64,000 nucleotides of DNA from Mixta sp031457955 (GCF_031457955.1 NZ_JAVDXN010000003.1:372001-436000); one strand, 5' to 3'. Counted from the first letter of the stretch, positions 53,489 through 63,354 are shown. Numbers and translations are program-made. Notes: generated from the sequence alone by a model not told the origin.

Positions 53489-54016
53489 TTAGTTATAGTT
53501 TATGGTGAAGTTAGCAAACGCGTTAGCCACACCAGCAGTAACGGTATCCGCCGTGGAAATATAACTGGCATAGAATTTCAGTTTATTTTCCTGGTTCTCC
53601 TGCAACTCGAAAGAACGGGATGCGGTAAACATCGGCACTTTTTCCATACCTTCATCATAAATTTGGATACCGATGTTTTCCGCTGCGCTGGTGCCGGTGC
53701 TAATAGCCAAAGCATTCGGATCGCTTTTATGAATAGCGCCATCAAACTTCACTTGCGCGGTCAGTGCCGGGCAATCGGTCAGGGTTAAATTAAACTCGAC
53801 GGGGGTCGAGATCATACCTTTACCGCCCATAAGACCACTTTTACTCACTTTTCCCATACTGACTATCATGCTGCCAGCACTATCACTGCTCAATGCAACT
53901 TTGCAGCCGTTATCAATAATTTGACCATTAAAGTTAACAGTCCCATCGTAGGCCAGCGTAGAGGCCGAGGCAAACAGTAACGCCAGTCCCAATGAGATTT
54001 TGTTAAAACGATTCAT
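53489..54016 (-). CDS. Fimbrial major subunit
   Basis: A 175-residue pilin from the ATG at 54016 (AAGGAT upstream); the frame is open further but without signal-peptide sense. The signal peptide ends STLAYD. A Cys pair (DNGCKVAL, LTDCPALT) and C-terminal AFANFTINYN are typical. It is first in the operon and would be the main shaft. Confidence 0.92.
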   Translation of the reverse strand: MNRFNKISLGLALLFASASTLAYDGTVNFNGQIIDNGCKVALSSDSAGSMIVSMGKVSKSGLMGGKGMISTPVEFNLTLTDCPALTAQVKFDGAIHKSDPNALAISTGTSAAENIGIQIYDEGMEKVPMFTASRSFELQENQENKLKFYASYISTADTVTAGVANAFANFTINYN

Positions 54017-54612
54017 ATATATCCTTATGAGCTGATTGATCGTGATTGTCCCGAATATCAATGGATATTCGTTTTCTGATTCCCTGGCGTAGTCATAACA
54101 ATAGCGCAGCCATAACAATCGCTTCTGATGCGGCCAGCCAAATTTACCGGCAGGCGTAGCAGAGGCACAAAACGAAGGGGTTATAAAACATCACCCGGGT
54201 TATTAATTTATTAGCTGGCACCGCACCCAGCGCCGTCGTAATTACTTAACGTATTAACGGCAACCGCTGAAATGCGTGACCACAGCAAAACTACAAGAAA
54301 GCTCAAAAATGAAAAGTGAAGAATGAATAATTCAGGGGAATGAAATGAAACTTCATAACATGAGAAATAAACCGCAAGCTAATACGCTGAATTATCATCA
54401 AAAAATGATTAAAATCAAAAAAAGACAAATAAAAGTAAATGACCGCACGGCTGGGGTGATTTTAAACTTTATGAAAAATAAGATTATACTTCCTTTTAAT
54501 TCACCCGGCTCTCTGTAAGAGATTTGAATGGGAAAGAACCTTATGCTAGCTTGGCTCTCTATTCATCCGTTGTATATTGTTACTTATGGACCAGGCAGCT
54601 GAGGGATTAACC
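54017..54612. other. AT-rich regulatory region between fimbrial operon and its likely regulator
   Basis: About 600 bp without a convincing gene between divergent transcription units. It is much more AT-rich than its surroundings, a common H-NS target character. It must contain the promoters of the major subunit gene and the winged-helix gene. No inverted repeat typical of an invertible fim switch was seen. Confidence 0.5.
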
Positions 54613-55098
54613 ATGTTCTACTGCATTAATAATAACGTTATCTTCGATCCATCAAAACACACTTTAACCTCAAGTAAATTCTATCCAGAAAAGGATACAA
54701 AGCTTAATCAGCCAACCAGCCGCTGTTTATCATTATTAATTGAGAAAAAAGGATGCGTTATTACGCAGGAGGACTTTATGAATGAAGTCTGGCGCAAACA
54801 TGGTATGGAAGTCACGGTCAATACGCTGTATCAAAATATCTCTATTCTGCGAAAAACATTAAAGCGCGTCGGCATTGAGGAAAATATTATTATTACCGTG
54901 CCGAAAAAAGGCATTACGCTTACGGCGCAGGTCGAGGAACGGTCGGATAAAAAATTTGCGCCAACGCCACCTCATTTAGCCCCAACGCCACAGGCGGCGG
55001 CACCGCTGAAAAGAAAAGGCGGCTTTAGTCTGTTTCTGGTGCTGTGGATTGTGCTGCTGTTGGCGCTGGTTGCCTTAGCATTAACCTTCCACAAGTGA
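54613..55098 (+). CDS. Membrane-tethered winged-helix regulator (CadC-like, short)
   Basis: 161 residues from the ATG at 54613 (GAGGG upstream). Residues about 5-105 are an OmpR/CadC-type winged helix (GCVITQEDFMNEVWRKHGME, TVPKKGITL). A Pro-rich linker leads to a single C-terminal membrane helix (FSLFLVLWIVLLLALVALAL) and almost no periplasmic part. It diverges from the fimbrial operon and is its probable regulator. Confidence 0.85.
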   Translation: MFYCINNNVIFDPSKHTLTSSKFYPEKDTKLNQPTSRCLSLLIEKKGCVITQEDFMNEVWRKHGMEVTVNTLYQNISILRKTLKRVGIEENIIITVPKKGITLTAQVEERSDKKFAPTPPHLAPTPQAAAPLKRKGGFSLFLVLWIVLLLALVALALTFHK

Positions 55099-55136
55099 AG
55101 CACGATTTTCTTAACGCGCTACGCTATGCTGGTAGC

Positions 55137-56429
55137 ATGCAAAAAATAAACGAACTTAAACGAGCCAAGCGCCTCGCGCTTTCATTGCTGTTGATCGCTG
55201 CAGCAACCTTTATTGCTACGCTGTTTATGCCGCCCCGGCTGTGGGTGAGCGGTCTGAAAGCGGTAGCGGAAGCCGCAATGGTAGGGGCGCTGGCCGACTG
55301 GTTTGCCGTGGTTGCGCTGTTTCGGCGCGTTCCCGTCCCTTTTATTTCTCGCCATACGGCGATTATTCCGCGTAATAAAGATCGCATCGGTGAAAACCTT
55401 GGCCGTTTCGTACAGGAGAAATTCCTTGATGCGGATTCGCTGCTGGCGCTGATTCGTCGTCACGATCCGGCACAGCTTATTGGCAACTGGCTGAGCGCGC
55501 CGGATAACGCGCAGCGGCTGGGCCAGCATCTGTTGCAGCTGATGCGCGGCTTCCTTGATCTCACCGATGATACGCGTATCCAGCATTTTATTCGTCGCGC
55601 TGTGCATAAAGCGATCGATAAAGTGGACCTGACACAGTCAAGCGCCCTGCTGCTGGAAAGCCTGACGAAAAATAACCGCCATCAGGCGCTGCTGGATGCT
55701 GCCGTCGAACAGCTGCTGCGCCTGATTAACCGGGAAAGCACGCGTGAGTTTATCGCCATGCAAATTGTGCGCTGGCTGAAACGTGAGCATCCGATTAAAG
55801 CAAAAGTGCTGCCAACCGAATGGCTGGGCGAACACAGCGCCGATCTGGTTTCCAGCGCGGTGAACTCCCTGCTTGATGACGTTACGCAGGATCAGGGCCA
55901 CGAGCTGCGGATGGGCTTTAATCGTGCCGTTGAAAAGCTGATCGAGCGACTGAAAAACGATCCCGATATGGCGGAGCGCGCAGAAACCATTAAAGGCTAT
56001 CTGAAAGAGGATGAAGCGCTGAATCGCTATATTGGCGAGCTGTGGGGCGATTTACGTGAATGGCTAAAAGCGGATCTGAACGCCAAAGATTCTCGTGTAC
56101 AACAACGCGTGGCGGAAGCGGGATTATGGCTGGGCGAAACGCTGGTGAGTGACAGCGCGCTGCGTAGCTCGCTGAATCAGCATATGGAGCAGGCGGCGCG
56201 TACGGTTGCGCCTGAGTTCGCCGCTTTCCTGACGCGCCATATCAGCGACACGGTGAAAAGCTGGGATGCACGTGAGATGTCGCAACAGATTGAGCTGAAC
56301 ATTGGCAAGGATTTGCAGTTTATTCGTATCAATGGAACGCTGGTGGGTGGCTGTATAGGCTTGCTGCTGTGGGGAATAACGCAGCTGCCCGCGCTGTGGC
56401 AAATGCTCAGCGCGGGCCAGGGAGAGTAA
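55137..56429 (+). CDS. yjiN: DUF445 family membrane protein YjiN
   Basis: 430 residues from the ATG at 55137. It has an N-terminal membrane span (LALSLLLIAAATFIATLF), then VGALADWFAVVALFRR, characteristic of DUF445, a long helical middle and a C-terminal span (GTLVGGCIGLLLWGITQL). Function is not established. It ends immediately against the convergent DUF2382 gene with no spacer. Confidence 0.88.
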   Translation: MQKINELKRAKRLALSLLLIAAATFIATLFMPPRLWVSGLKAVAEAAMVGALADWFAVVALFRRVPVPFISRHTAIIPRNKDRIGENLGRFVQEKFLDADSLLALIRRHDPAQLIGNWLSAPDNAQRLGQHLLQLMRGFLDLTDDTRIQHFIRRAVHKAIDKVDLTQSSALLLESLTKNNRHQALLDAAVEQLLRLINRESTREFIAMQIVRWLKREHPIKAKVLPTEWLGEHSADLVSSAVNSLLDDVTQDQGHELRMGFNRAVEKLIERLKNDPDMAERAETIKGYLKEDEALNRYIGELWGDLREWLKADLNAKDSRVQQRVAEAGLWLGETLVSDSALRSSLNQHMEQAARTVAPEFAAFLTRHISDTVKSWDAREMSQQIELNIGKDLQFIRINGTLVGGCIGLLLWGITQLPALWQMLSAGQGE

Positions 56430-57557
56430 TTACTTCTTCAGGCCGGTCAGACGGTCTTTCTCAAGATCGCTGCCGGTGCCGGTCAGGTTATCTTTTTCCA
56501 GGCCGGTGCTGGTACCGGTCAGGTTATCTTTACCCACGCCGGTGTTGGTGCCAGTCAGCGGATCTTTCGCGAGGCCGGTTGCGCCGGTCTGCTCGACTTC
56601 CACTTCCTGACGGCGAACGGTATCTTTCACCGTTTCTACACGCTCTGAGGTTTCGTTACGTACGCCAACTTCTTCTTTAATACGTGCGGTTTTGCTCACC
56701 GTTGGCACTTCGTGCGACTCTTCCACTTCGATGGTTTTATCGGACCAGTCAACGTCGCTCAGGTAAGCGGGTTCATCAACTGCGTTGCGGAACACATCAG
56801 CATGCTGTTCAAACAGCGATACGTCTTCCGCTACTTCATCTTCCACGGTGTAACGACGCAGGCGTACCACGCCATCGCTTACCTGACGTTTACCAATAGC
56901 GACTTCTTCTTCTGCCAGTTTCAGGGCATCACGCTCTTCGCTGCCGGTTAGCGCAGCGCCAGTGGTGCCTGCAATGCCGGTTGCTGCTTTACCTGTTGCG
57001 CCGATACCCGTACCGGTCACAATACCGGAGGTGCTGGCATCGTGCGCCAGATCGGTTTTGCTGCTGTTTTTGTCATCCAGCGTACCCGGCACGCCTGAGG
57101 TCGGATTGTTGTTGCCGGTTACGCCAGTGGCACCCGCAGCAAAACCCGCTGAGGTGGTGCGGCCGGTGAGATCGTTGGTTTCACCCAGATGCTCACGATT
57201 AGCGCCGGTGGTATCTGCCAGACCTGAACGATTATAAGATGCAGAGTAATCTGTGGAATATTGATCCAGCAGCGCTTCTACACGGTCGGCATCTTCTTTC
57301 GGTGCGCGTACGGTCAGCAGCACGCCGCCGCCCTGAATCGCTTTGTTATATTCGGTGGCGTAATCATCATCAACGTCATCACCAAACAGGCGCTGCCAGA
57401 AGCTTGGATGGCGGATCTCTTTACCTTCTACGCGTAATCTTTCACCTGAAATAATATCAATATGCTTTTCCGCGATACCTTCGGCAATTAGTTTCTCTTT
57501 AGCCACTTCCGCCTGCTGTACCTGATTAAAAGCAGTTACGATTTTTTCGTGTGCCAT
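56430..57557 (-). CDS. YsnF/AvaK (DUF2382) stress protein with repetitive tail
   Basis: 375 residues. Residues 1-95 resemble a stress-protein 17M-type domain (EKIVTAFNQVQQAEVAKEKL). A Gly/Thr-rich linker (about 110-205) follows, then a DUF2382 domain with LAEEEVAIGKRQVSDGVVRL. The last 50 residues hold four 12-residue repeats such as DNLTGTSTGLEK. The same domain occurs alone in the next gene. Role in stress is a family label, not shown here. Confidence 0.88.
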   Translation of the reverse strand: MAHEKIVTAFNQVQQAEVAKEKLIAEGIAEKHIDIISGERLRVEGKEIRHPSFWQRLFGDDVDDDYATEYNKAIQGGGVLLTVRAPKEDADRVEALLDQYSTDYSASYNRSGLADTTGANREHLGETNDLTGRTTSAGFAAGATGVTGNNNPTSGVPGTLDDKNSSKTDLAHDASTSGIVTGTGIGATGKAATGIAGTTGAALTGSEERDALKLAEEEVAIGKRQVSDGVVRLRRYTVEDEVAEDVSLFEQHADVFRNAVDEPAYLSDVDWSDKTIEVEESHEVPTVSKTARIKEEVGVRNETSERVETVKDTVRRQEVEVEQTGATGLAKDPLTGTNTGVGKDNLTGTSTGLEKDNLTGTGSDLEKDRLTGLKK

Positions 57558-57587
57558 ATAATAGTCTCCTCGTGCTTAGGTTAACGG

Positions 57588-57998
57588 TTAAGTATCTTCC
57601 TTGTTGATCTCTATCTCCTGGCTGCGTAATGTCACTTTCTGCTGAAACTGTTCGCTTTTTTTCAGCTTATGAATATGAACTTCTTCTTTCAGTATATAGT
57701 GCCGAATAATTTCCACTTGCTCTTCAATCACCGGCACAATTAACACATCGCCTTCCTGGCGAACCTGTGGAAAATATCCCTCTTCAACCGGTTCATTTTT
57801 TTCGATGTGTTCTATTTCGACTTCTTCATGCCAAAGCTCTGTCTCTAACAGCTTTTCTGCCGTTGTCGTAGAGCGGCTAATACGGATGCGGCGATCCACT
57901 ACGCGCTGCGTGCCGATCTCCGCCTGCTCTTCTGCCAGCGGCAGGGTTTCGTACTGTTCCGTTACCTGCTGGTGCGGCGCAATTTTCTTCGTCATCAC
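57588..57998 (-). CDS. Short DUF2382 protein
   Basis: 136 acidic residues matching the DUF2382 domain of the neighbouring gene: LAEEQAEIGTQRVVDRRIRI and QEGDVLIVPVIEEQVEIIRH. It lies 30 bp upstream of the longer DUF2382 gene, same strand, so one operon is likely. Confidence 0.85.
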   Translation of the reverse strand: MMTKKIAPHQQVTEQYETLPLAEEQAEIGTQRVVDRRIRISRSTTTAEKLLETELWHEEVEIEHIEKNEPVEEGYFPQVRQEGDVLIVPVIEEQVEIIRHYILKEEVHIHKLKKSEQFQQKVTLRSQEIEINKEDT

Positions 57999-58618
57999 TG
58001 TTCCTCCACAAAATAGCGCCGTTCAGAATTTGCATTGATTATCGAACGTTTCCGATAACTTACCGTAATAGTTATAAAGCATAGACCAAACGGGAGTTTA
58101 TGTAATATTCAGTGGCGGCAAATTGTTAAGAAATATAAATCCCACTGACAATAACCCGGAAGAGTGGCCCTAATCAGCACCGTTTCGCCTGTGATAGCGA
58201 CTTATTTGCTTTTCTGCTTAGGTATGAGGCAATTAGCATTAGCCGCTAACCTGTTATAACTGCAAAAATTTATCAGGCCTGAAGCAGCAATTAAAAAAAA
58301 CCTTGCCCGGAATTAGACTTTTCTTAACAGGGCCGAAATAAAATACGTCTGATGAAATTCAGATATTTCGCAGAGAAATAGATTTGCAAAAATAGAGATT
58401 CATGACTCTAGCGTTAATTTATAAAAAGCGATCTGCTTAAGAACGGGGAATAGAGGGAGCAGGGAGCAGGGAGCAGGGAGCAGGGAGCAGGAAGCAGGAA
58501 GCAGGAAGCAGGAGGCAGGAAGCAGGAAGCAGGAAGCAGGAAGCAGGAAGCAGCGTAACGGTGAATGGCAGCAGGTAAAGCGTAAAGCGATGCGGCAGCA
58601 GCCTGCCGCATCTGACGC
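57999..58618. other. Intergenic region with heptamer array
   Basis: About 620 bp without a gene. The right part (58454-58551) is a heptanucleotide array; the rest is AT-rich and should hold the promoter of the DUF2382 pair. A short frame across the array is a repeat artefact. Confidence 0.6.
58454..58551. repeat. AGGRAGC heptanucleotide tandem array, 14 copies
   Basis: Five AGGGAGC units are followed by nine AGGAAGC-type units, one of which is AGGAGGC. All are exactly 7 bp. It sits about 65 bp past the lptG stop codon. The two-block pattern suggests expansion from two founder units; copy number is probably variable between strains. Confidence 0.92.
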
Positions 58619-59695
58619 TTAGCGTCGCTTCATCAGCATCCAGACGCTGATGGCGAAGAAGGCTGCGCTGGGCAGCACCGCACCCAAAATAGGCGGTAAA
58701 CCATAAACCAGGCTGAGCGGACCAAAAATCTCATCCAGCACGTAGAACAGAAAACCAAAGCTGATGCCGGTTACCACGCGCACGCCCATTGATACGCTAC
58801 GCAGCGGACCAAAAATAAATGACAGCGCCATTAACATCATTACCGCCACCGACAGCGGCTGGAAGATCTTGCCCCACATATTAAGCAGATAGCGTCCCGA
58901 TTCCTGACCGCTCTGCGTTAAATATTTAGAGTAGTTATACAGCCCGCGAATCGATAGCGCATCCGGGTCCAGCGCCACCACGCCAAGTTTGTCCGGCGTG
59001 AGGTTCGTTTTCCACTGGCCATTAATGCTCTGTTTGCCGGTGATCTGTTTGCCGTTGGTCAGATCGGATTCATCAACCTGCCCCAGATTCCAGCGATGAT
59101 TCTCTTTATCCCAGGTGGCGGTAGCGGCATAGCGTACGCTCTGCAGCCGTCGCTGATCGCTGAAGTTATAGATGCTGATGCCATCAAGTTCATTGTTGCC
59201 CTTGATGCGCTCTATATAGATGAAGTTGTTGCCGTCCTTCGCCCACAGCCCGGAATGGGTAGAAAGCAGCGAGCCGCCGAGCAGCTGTTGAGCGCGGAAG
59301 TTACGCGCCATCTGCTCACCCTGCGGCGCAACAAACTCACCAATTGCCATGGTTAACAGCACCAGCGGGATAGCGGTTTTCATCACCGACAGCGCGATTT
59401 GCAAACGCGTAAAGCCGGAAGCCTGCATTACCACCATCTCGCTGCGCTGCGCCAGCGTACCCAGCCCCAGCAGCGCACCCAGCAGCGCCGCCATCGGGAA
59501 GAAAGTCTCAATATCTTTCGGTACGCTGAGTAAGGTGTAGTAACCGGCATCCAGCGCGGTATAGGCGCCCTGCCCGGTTTTACGTAGCTGATCAACGAAC
59601 TTAATAATGCCGGAAAGGGACACCAGCATAAAAAGCGTCATCATAATGGTGCTAAAGATGGTTTTACCGATGTAACGGTCTAATACCCCAAACAT
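58619..59695 (-). CDS. lptG: LPS export ABC transporter permease LptG
   Basis: 358 residues from the ATG at 59695 (MFGVLDRYIGKTIF). It is an inner-membrane subunit of LptB2FG, which extracts LPS and passes it to the Lpt bridge. Membrane spans flank a periplasmic beta-jellyroll domain. Its start overlaps the lptF stop in TAATG. Confidence 0.95.
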   Translation of the reverse strand: MFGVLDRYIGKTIFSTIMMTLFMLVSLSGIIKFVDQLRKTGQGAYTALDAGYYTLLSVPKDIETFFPMAALLGALLGLGTLAQRSEMVVMQASGFTRLQIALSVMKTAIPLVLLTMAIGEFVAPQGEQMARNFRAQQLLGGSLLSTHSGLWAKDGNNFIYIERIKGNNELDGISIYNFSDQRRLQSVRYAATATWDKENHRWNLGQVDESDLTNGKQITGKQSINGQWKTNLTPDKLGVVALDPDALSIRGLYNYSKYLTQSGQESGRYLLNMWGKIFQPLSVAVMMLMALSFIFGPLRSVSMGVRVVTGISFGFLFYVLDEIFGPLSLVYGLPPILGAVLPSAAFFAISVWMLMKRR

Positions 59696-60795
59696 TACAA
59701 TGAGCCTCCACGCGTAAAGCGGGCGCGCAGACGCCGCATCGGCACCGTATCCCACACGTTCAGCGCAATCGCCAGCGCCAGGTAACCCAGGTTAACCGCC
59801 CACATCCAGATGGCCGGATCGAGCCGCCCTTTAGCGCCATTTGATTTCAGCGAACTCTGCAACAGGAAGAAGATTAAATAGAGCAGCATCGCTGGCAGCA
59901 TAGAGAGCACGCGACCCTGACGCGGGTTTACCACGCTCAGCGGCACCACCATCAGCGCCATCACCAGTACGGCGAAAATCAACGTCAAACGCCAGTGCAG
60001 TTCAGAGCGGAAATCCGGCGAGGCATTGCCGAACAGATCCTTAAACTCCGCCTGTTCGGCATCGTTAGGATCGAGCGTGGCGGTTTTGTAGCCGACAATC
60101 GCCTGATAGTTGGTGAAGTCCGTGATGCGGAAATCACGCAGTAGCGCGGTGCCTTCGAAGCGGGTGCCTTTATCCAGCGTCACCACTTGCGAGCCGTCCA
60201 GACGCTGCTCCATATGGCCGCTGTCCGCCATCACCACCGACGGGCGCGCGTTGCCTTTCGGACGCAGCTGCGCGAGGAAAACGTGACCGAACTGATTGCC
60301 CTTCACATCTTCAATAAACAGTACGCTGTTGCCGTCGCTGGATTGCTGGAATTGCCCTGCCGCCAGCGCCGCGGCGCCAGGGTTCGCTTTGGCGTTCTGC
60401 GTCACTTCGCTTTGATAGCGCGATGACCAGGGGCCAAGCCAGATAACGTTAACCGCCGCCACCGCCGCCGTAAACAGCATCAATACCATCGCCGCTTTGA
60501 CCAGCACCGCCTTGCTTAGGCCGCAGGCGTGCATCACGGTAATTTCGCTTTCGGTATACAGCCGCCCCAGCGTCATTAAAATGGCCAGGAACAGACTGAG
60601 CGGCAGTATAAGCTGTGCCATTTCCGGCACGCCGAGCCCTAACAGGGTGAGAACTAAGTTTGTCGGGATCTCACCATCCACGGCAGCGCCCAAGATCCTG
60701 ACTAGCTTCTGACAGAAGAAGATCAACAGCAGGATAAAGAGTATTGCCAGCTGGCTTTTGAGCGTTTCCCGAACCAGATATCTAATGATTATCAC
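59695..60795 (-). CDS. lptF: LPS export ABC transporter permease LptF
   Basis: 366 residues from the GTG at 60795 (IIIRYLVRETLKSQLA); an upstream ATG at 60906 adds residues not found in the family. VVPLSVVNPRQGRVLSMLPA near the C-terminus is a core LptF sequence. It partners LptG and diverges from pepA. Confidence 0.95.
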   Translation of the reverse strand: MIIIRYLVRETLKSQLAILFILLLIFFCQKLVRILGAAVDGEIPTNLVLTLLGLGVPEMAQLILPLSLFLAILMTLGRLYTESEITVMHACGLSKAVLVKAAMVLMLFTAAVAAVNVIWLGPWSSRYQSEVTQNAKANPGAAALAAGQFQQSSDGNSVLFIEDVKGNQFGHVFLAQLRPKGNARPSVVMADSGHMEQRLDGSQVVTLDKGTRFEGTALLRDFRITDFTNYQAIVGYKTATLDPNDAEQAEFKDLFGNASPDFRSELHWRLTLIFAVLVMALMVVPLSVVNPRQGRVLSMLPAMLLYLIFFLLQSSLKSNGAKGRLDPAIWMWAVNLGYLALAIALNVWDTVPMRRLRARFTRGGSL

Positions 60796-61057
60796 GCTTC
60801 GTATGCCTGTGAAAACTTGTCTTTTTGCTGGAAAATCGATAGTTTCAACGCTTATTCGCCATTTTTCATCATCAATGGCCGTTGTCATAGATCTATTGTA
60901 TGACACAAGCGTTCAGGTGACGTAAAAAATAACAATGTCACTGAAACACAACTGACGTTTTGCTTACTAAGAACGTCGTACGCAACGGCGTAAGCGTTAC
61001 GAAGCGGTACATTCTAGCCGCAGCCAACGCCGTTGTCTTTAAGATTCAGGAGAGTGC

Positions 61058-62569
61058 ATGGAGTTCAGTGTAAAAAGCGGTAGCCCGGAGAAACAGCGTA
61101 GTGCCTGTATCGTTGTAGGCGTCTTCGAGCCGCGCCGTCTGTCGCCGATCGCCGAACAGCTGGATAAAATCAGCGACGGCTACATCAGCGCCCTGCTGCG
61201 CCGTGGCGAGCTGGAAGGTAAAGTGGGCCAAACGCTGCTGCTGCATCATGTGCCGAATATCCTTTCCGAGCGGATTTTGCTCATTGGCTGTGGAAAAGAG
61301 CGTGAACTGGACGAGCGCCAGTATAAACAGGTGATCCAGAAAACCATCAATACGCTGAATGATACCGGCTCGATGGAAGCGGTCTGTTTTCTGACCGAAC
61401 TGCATGTTAAAGGGCGTAACACCTACTGGAAAGTACGCCAGGCGGTGGAAACAGCGAAAGAGACCCTCTACAGCTTCGATCAGCTAAAAAGCAATAAAGT
61501 GGAACCGCGTCGTCCGCTGCGTAAAATGGTGTTCAACGTGCCTACGCGCCGCGAACTCACCAGCGGCGAGCGCGCCATTCAGCATGGTCTGGCGATTGCC
61601 GCAGGCATTAAAGCAGCGAAAGATCTGGGCAATATGCCGCCAAATATCTGTAACGCCGCTTATCTCGCCTCGCAGGCGCGTCAGCTGGCGGATGCCTACA
61701 GCAAAAACATCACTACGCGCGTGATTGGCGAGCAGCAGATGAAAGAGCTGGGCATGAACGCCTATCTGGCGGTCGGCCACGGCTCGCAGAATGAATCGCT
61801 GATGTCGGTCATCGATTACAAAGGCAGCCCGGACCCGGAAAGCAAACCTATCGTGCTGGTGGGCAAAGGGCTGACCTTTGATTCCGGCGGTATCTCCATC
61901 AAGCCTGCCGAAGGCATGGATGAGATGAAATATGATATGTGCGGCGCGGCTTCAGTGTATGGCGTGATGCGCATGGTGGCGGAACTGAACCTGCCGCTGA
62001 ACGTGGTTGGCGTGTTGGCTGGCTGCGAAAATATGCCGGGCGGCCGGGCGTTTCGTCCGGGCGATGTGCTGACCACCATGTCAGGCCAGACGGTGGAAGT
62101 GCTGAACACCGATGCCGAAGGCCGTTTGGTGCTGTGCGATGCGCTGACCTACGTTGAACGTTTCGAGCCGGAAGTGGTGATTGATGTCGCCACCCTGACC
62201 GGTGCCTGCGTGATTGCGCTGGGTCACCATATCAGCGGCCTGCTGTCGAACCATAACCCGTTGGCGCACGAGCTGATCGGCGCTTCCGAGCAGGCGGGCG
62301 ACCGTGCCTGGCGTCTACCGATGGCGGATGAGTATCAGGAGCAGCTGGAATCCAACTTCGCCGATATGGCGAATATCGGCGGACGTCCGGGCGGCGCGAT
62401 TACCGCAGCCTGCTTCCTCGCCCGCTTCGCGCGCAAATATAATTGGGCGCACCTGGATATCGCGGGCACCGCCTGGCGTTCAGGGAAAGCCAAAGGCGCA
62501 ACCGGTCGTCCGGTCGCGCTGCTGTCGCAGTTCCTGTTGAACCGCGCCGGGCTGAACGGCGACGATTAA
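61058..62569 (+). CDS. pepA: Leucyl aminopeptidase PepA
   Basis: A 503-residue M17 aminopeptidase that also binds DNA as a cofactor in Xer recombination and carAB control in E. coli. Metal and active-site motifs are VGKGLTFDSGGISIKP and the signature NTDAEGRL. CAGGAGAG precedes the ATG. It is followed by a strong terminator. Confidence 0.97.
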   Translation: MEFSVKSGSPEKQRSACIVVGVFEPRRLSPIAEQLDKISDGYISALLRRGELEGKVGQTLLLHHVPNILSERILLIGCGKERELDERQYKQVIQKTINTLNDTGSMEAVCFLTELHVKGRNTYWKVRQAVETAKETLYSFDQLKSNKVEPRRPLRKMVFNVPTRRELTSGERAIQHGLAIAAGIKAAKDLGNMPPNICNAAYLASQARQLADAYSKNITTRVIGEQQMKELGMNAYLAVGHGSQNESLMSVIDYKGSPDPESKPIVLVGKGLTFDSGGISIKPAEGMDEMKYDMCGAASVYGVMRMVAELNLPLNVVGVLAGCENMPGGRAFRPGDVLTTMSGQTVEVLNTDAEGRLVLCDALTYVERFEPEVVIDVATLTGACVIALGHHISGLLSNHNPLAHELIGASEQAGDRAWRLPMADEYQEQLESNFADMANIGGRPGGAITAACFLARFARKYNWAHLDIAGTAWRSGKAKGATGRPVALLSQFLLNRAGLNGDD

Positions 62570-62583
62570 GTCTTCTGCATGAT

Positions 62584-62613
62584 AAAAACCCTGGCGTTAA
62601 CGCCAGGGTTTTT
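62584..62613. terminator. Bidirectional terminator after pepA
   Basis: A perfect palindrome, CCCTGGCGTTAACGCCAGGG, is flanked by A-run and T-run. It would stop pepA transcription and that of the opposing gene. Confidence 0.9.
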
Positions 62614-62652
62614 GTTTCCTGACGGGCTACTTCTTCCGTCAAAGCGATAACC

Positions 62653-63354
62653 TTACATGATGTCCTGACAGTTTACCGTTAAAACCGCGTGGTCAGCCTT
62701 ATTTAGCGCATCGGACACTATAAAGCTGCCATCTGCATTTTTCAGCGTTGATAAAGTGAGCTGCATTTGTAAATGGCTGTCTTTACTATCGGCCTTAATT
62801 ATTTCTCCGCTTTTTAATATAAGATTACTGACGCCGCTTTGCACAATAACTTTTATTACGCCGTGACGGTTGATATAGAATGAATTACTGGTTTTTTGTG
62901 AATCTAATGAAATCATTTGAATATCCCAGCTTTTGCCCTGCTCGTCCTGCCACGTGGGAACGCTTTCAAAGATGTCGACAAAGATACCCTGATGCAGAAA
63001 AGCGGAAAGCGAATCGATATATTGCGGAAGCCATGCCAGCGAGGCATCACTATGGGTAATATTATTAAAATTAGCCAGGCTTTTATCCATGTTGCCGGGC
63101 GCGCTAACCGCTTTACCGTCGACGTAATACTTCATTCTGTGTAAGTCGTTTATCATTGCAGGATGCATTTTCCCACGCGTGGACTCCGAGGTATTCATCT
63201 TAATATTATTATTAACAACGCTTACGAGATTTTTACTAAAGGCCGATCCAAACTGAGCGTTAATGGTTTTCTTGCCGCAATATATGTCTGACAGAGGCAC
63301 ATTATTGGCTGCCATAACGGGCCTGGAATCGGTTTTTCTCCAAAATGAGAACAT
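62653..63354 (-). CDS. Unrecognised AT-rich gene between pepA and holC
   Basis: A 233-residue protein of unknown family. Base use is visibly poorer in GC than its neighbours, which suggests acquisition. There is no signal peptide or membrane span. Features include KMHPAMINDLHRMKYYVDG, WLPQYIDSLSAFLHQGIF and a C-terminal AVLTVNCQD. It breaks the usual adjacency of pepA and holC. A secreted effector is conceivable, but nothing here proves it. Confidence 0.7.
   Translation of the reverse strand: MFSFWRKTDSRPVMAANNVPLSDIYCGKKTINAQFGSAFSKNLVSVVNNNIKMNTSESTRGKMHPAMINDLHRMKYYVDGKAVSAPGNMDKSLANFNNITHSDASLAWLPQYIDSLSAFLHQGIFVDIFESVPTWQDEQGKSWDIQMISLDSQKTSNSFYINRHGVIKVIVQSGVSNLILKSGEIIKADSKDSHLQMQLTLSTLKNADGSFIVSDALNKADHAVLTVNCQDIM

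Noticed and set aside
58414..58611. A 65-codon frame across the heptamer array
   Set aside because: Its product is a translated repeat and has no start signal.
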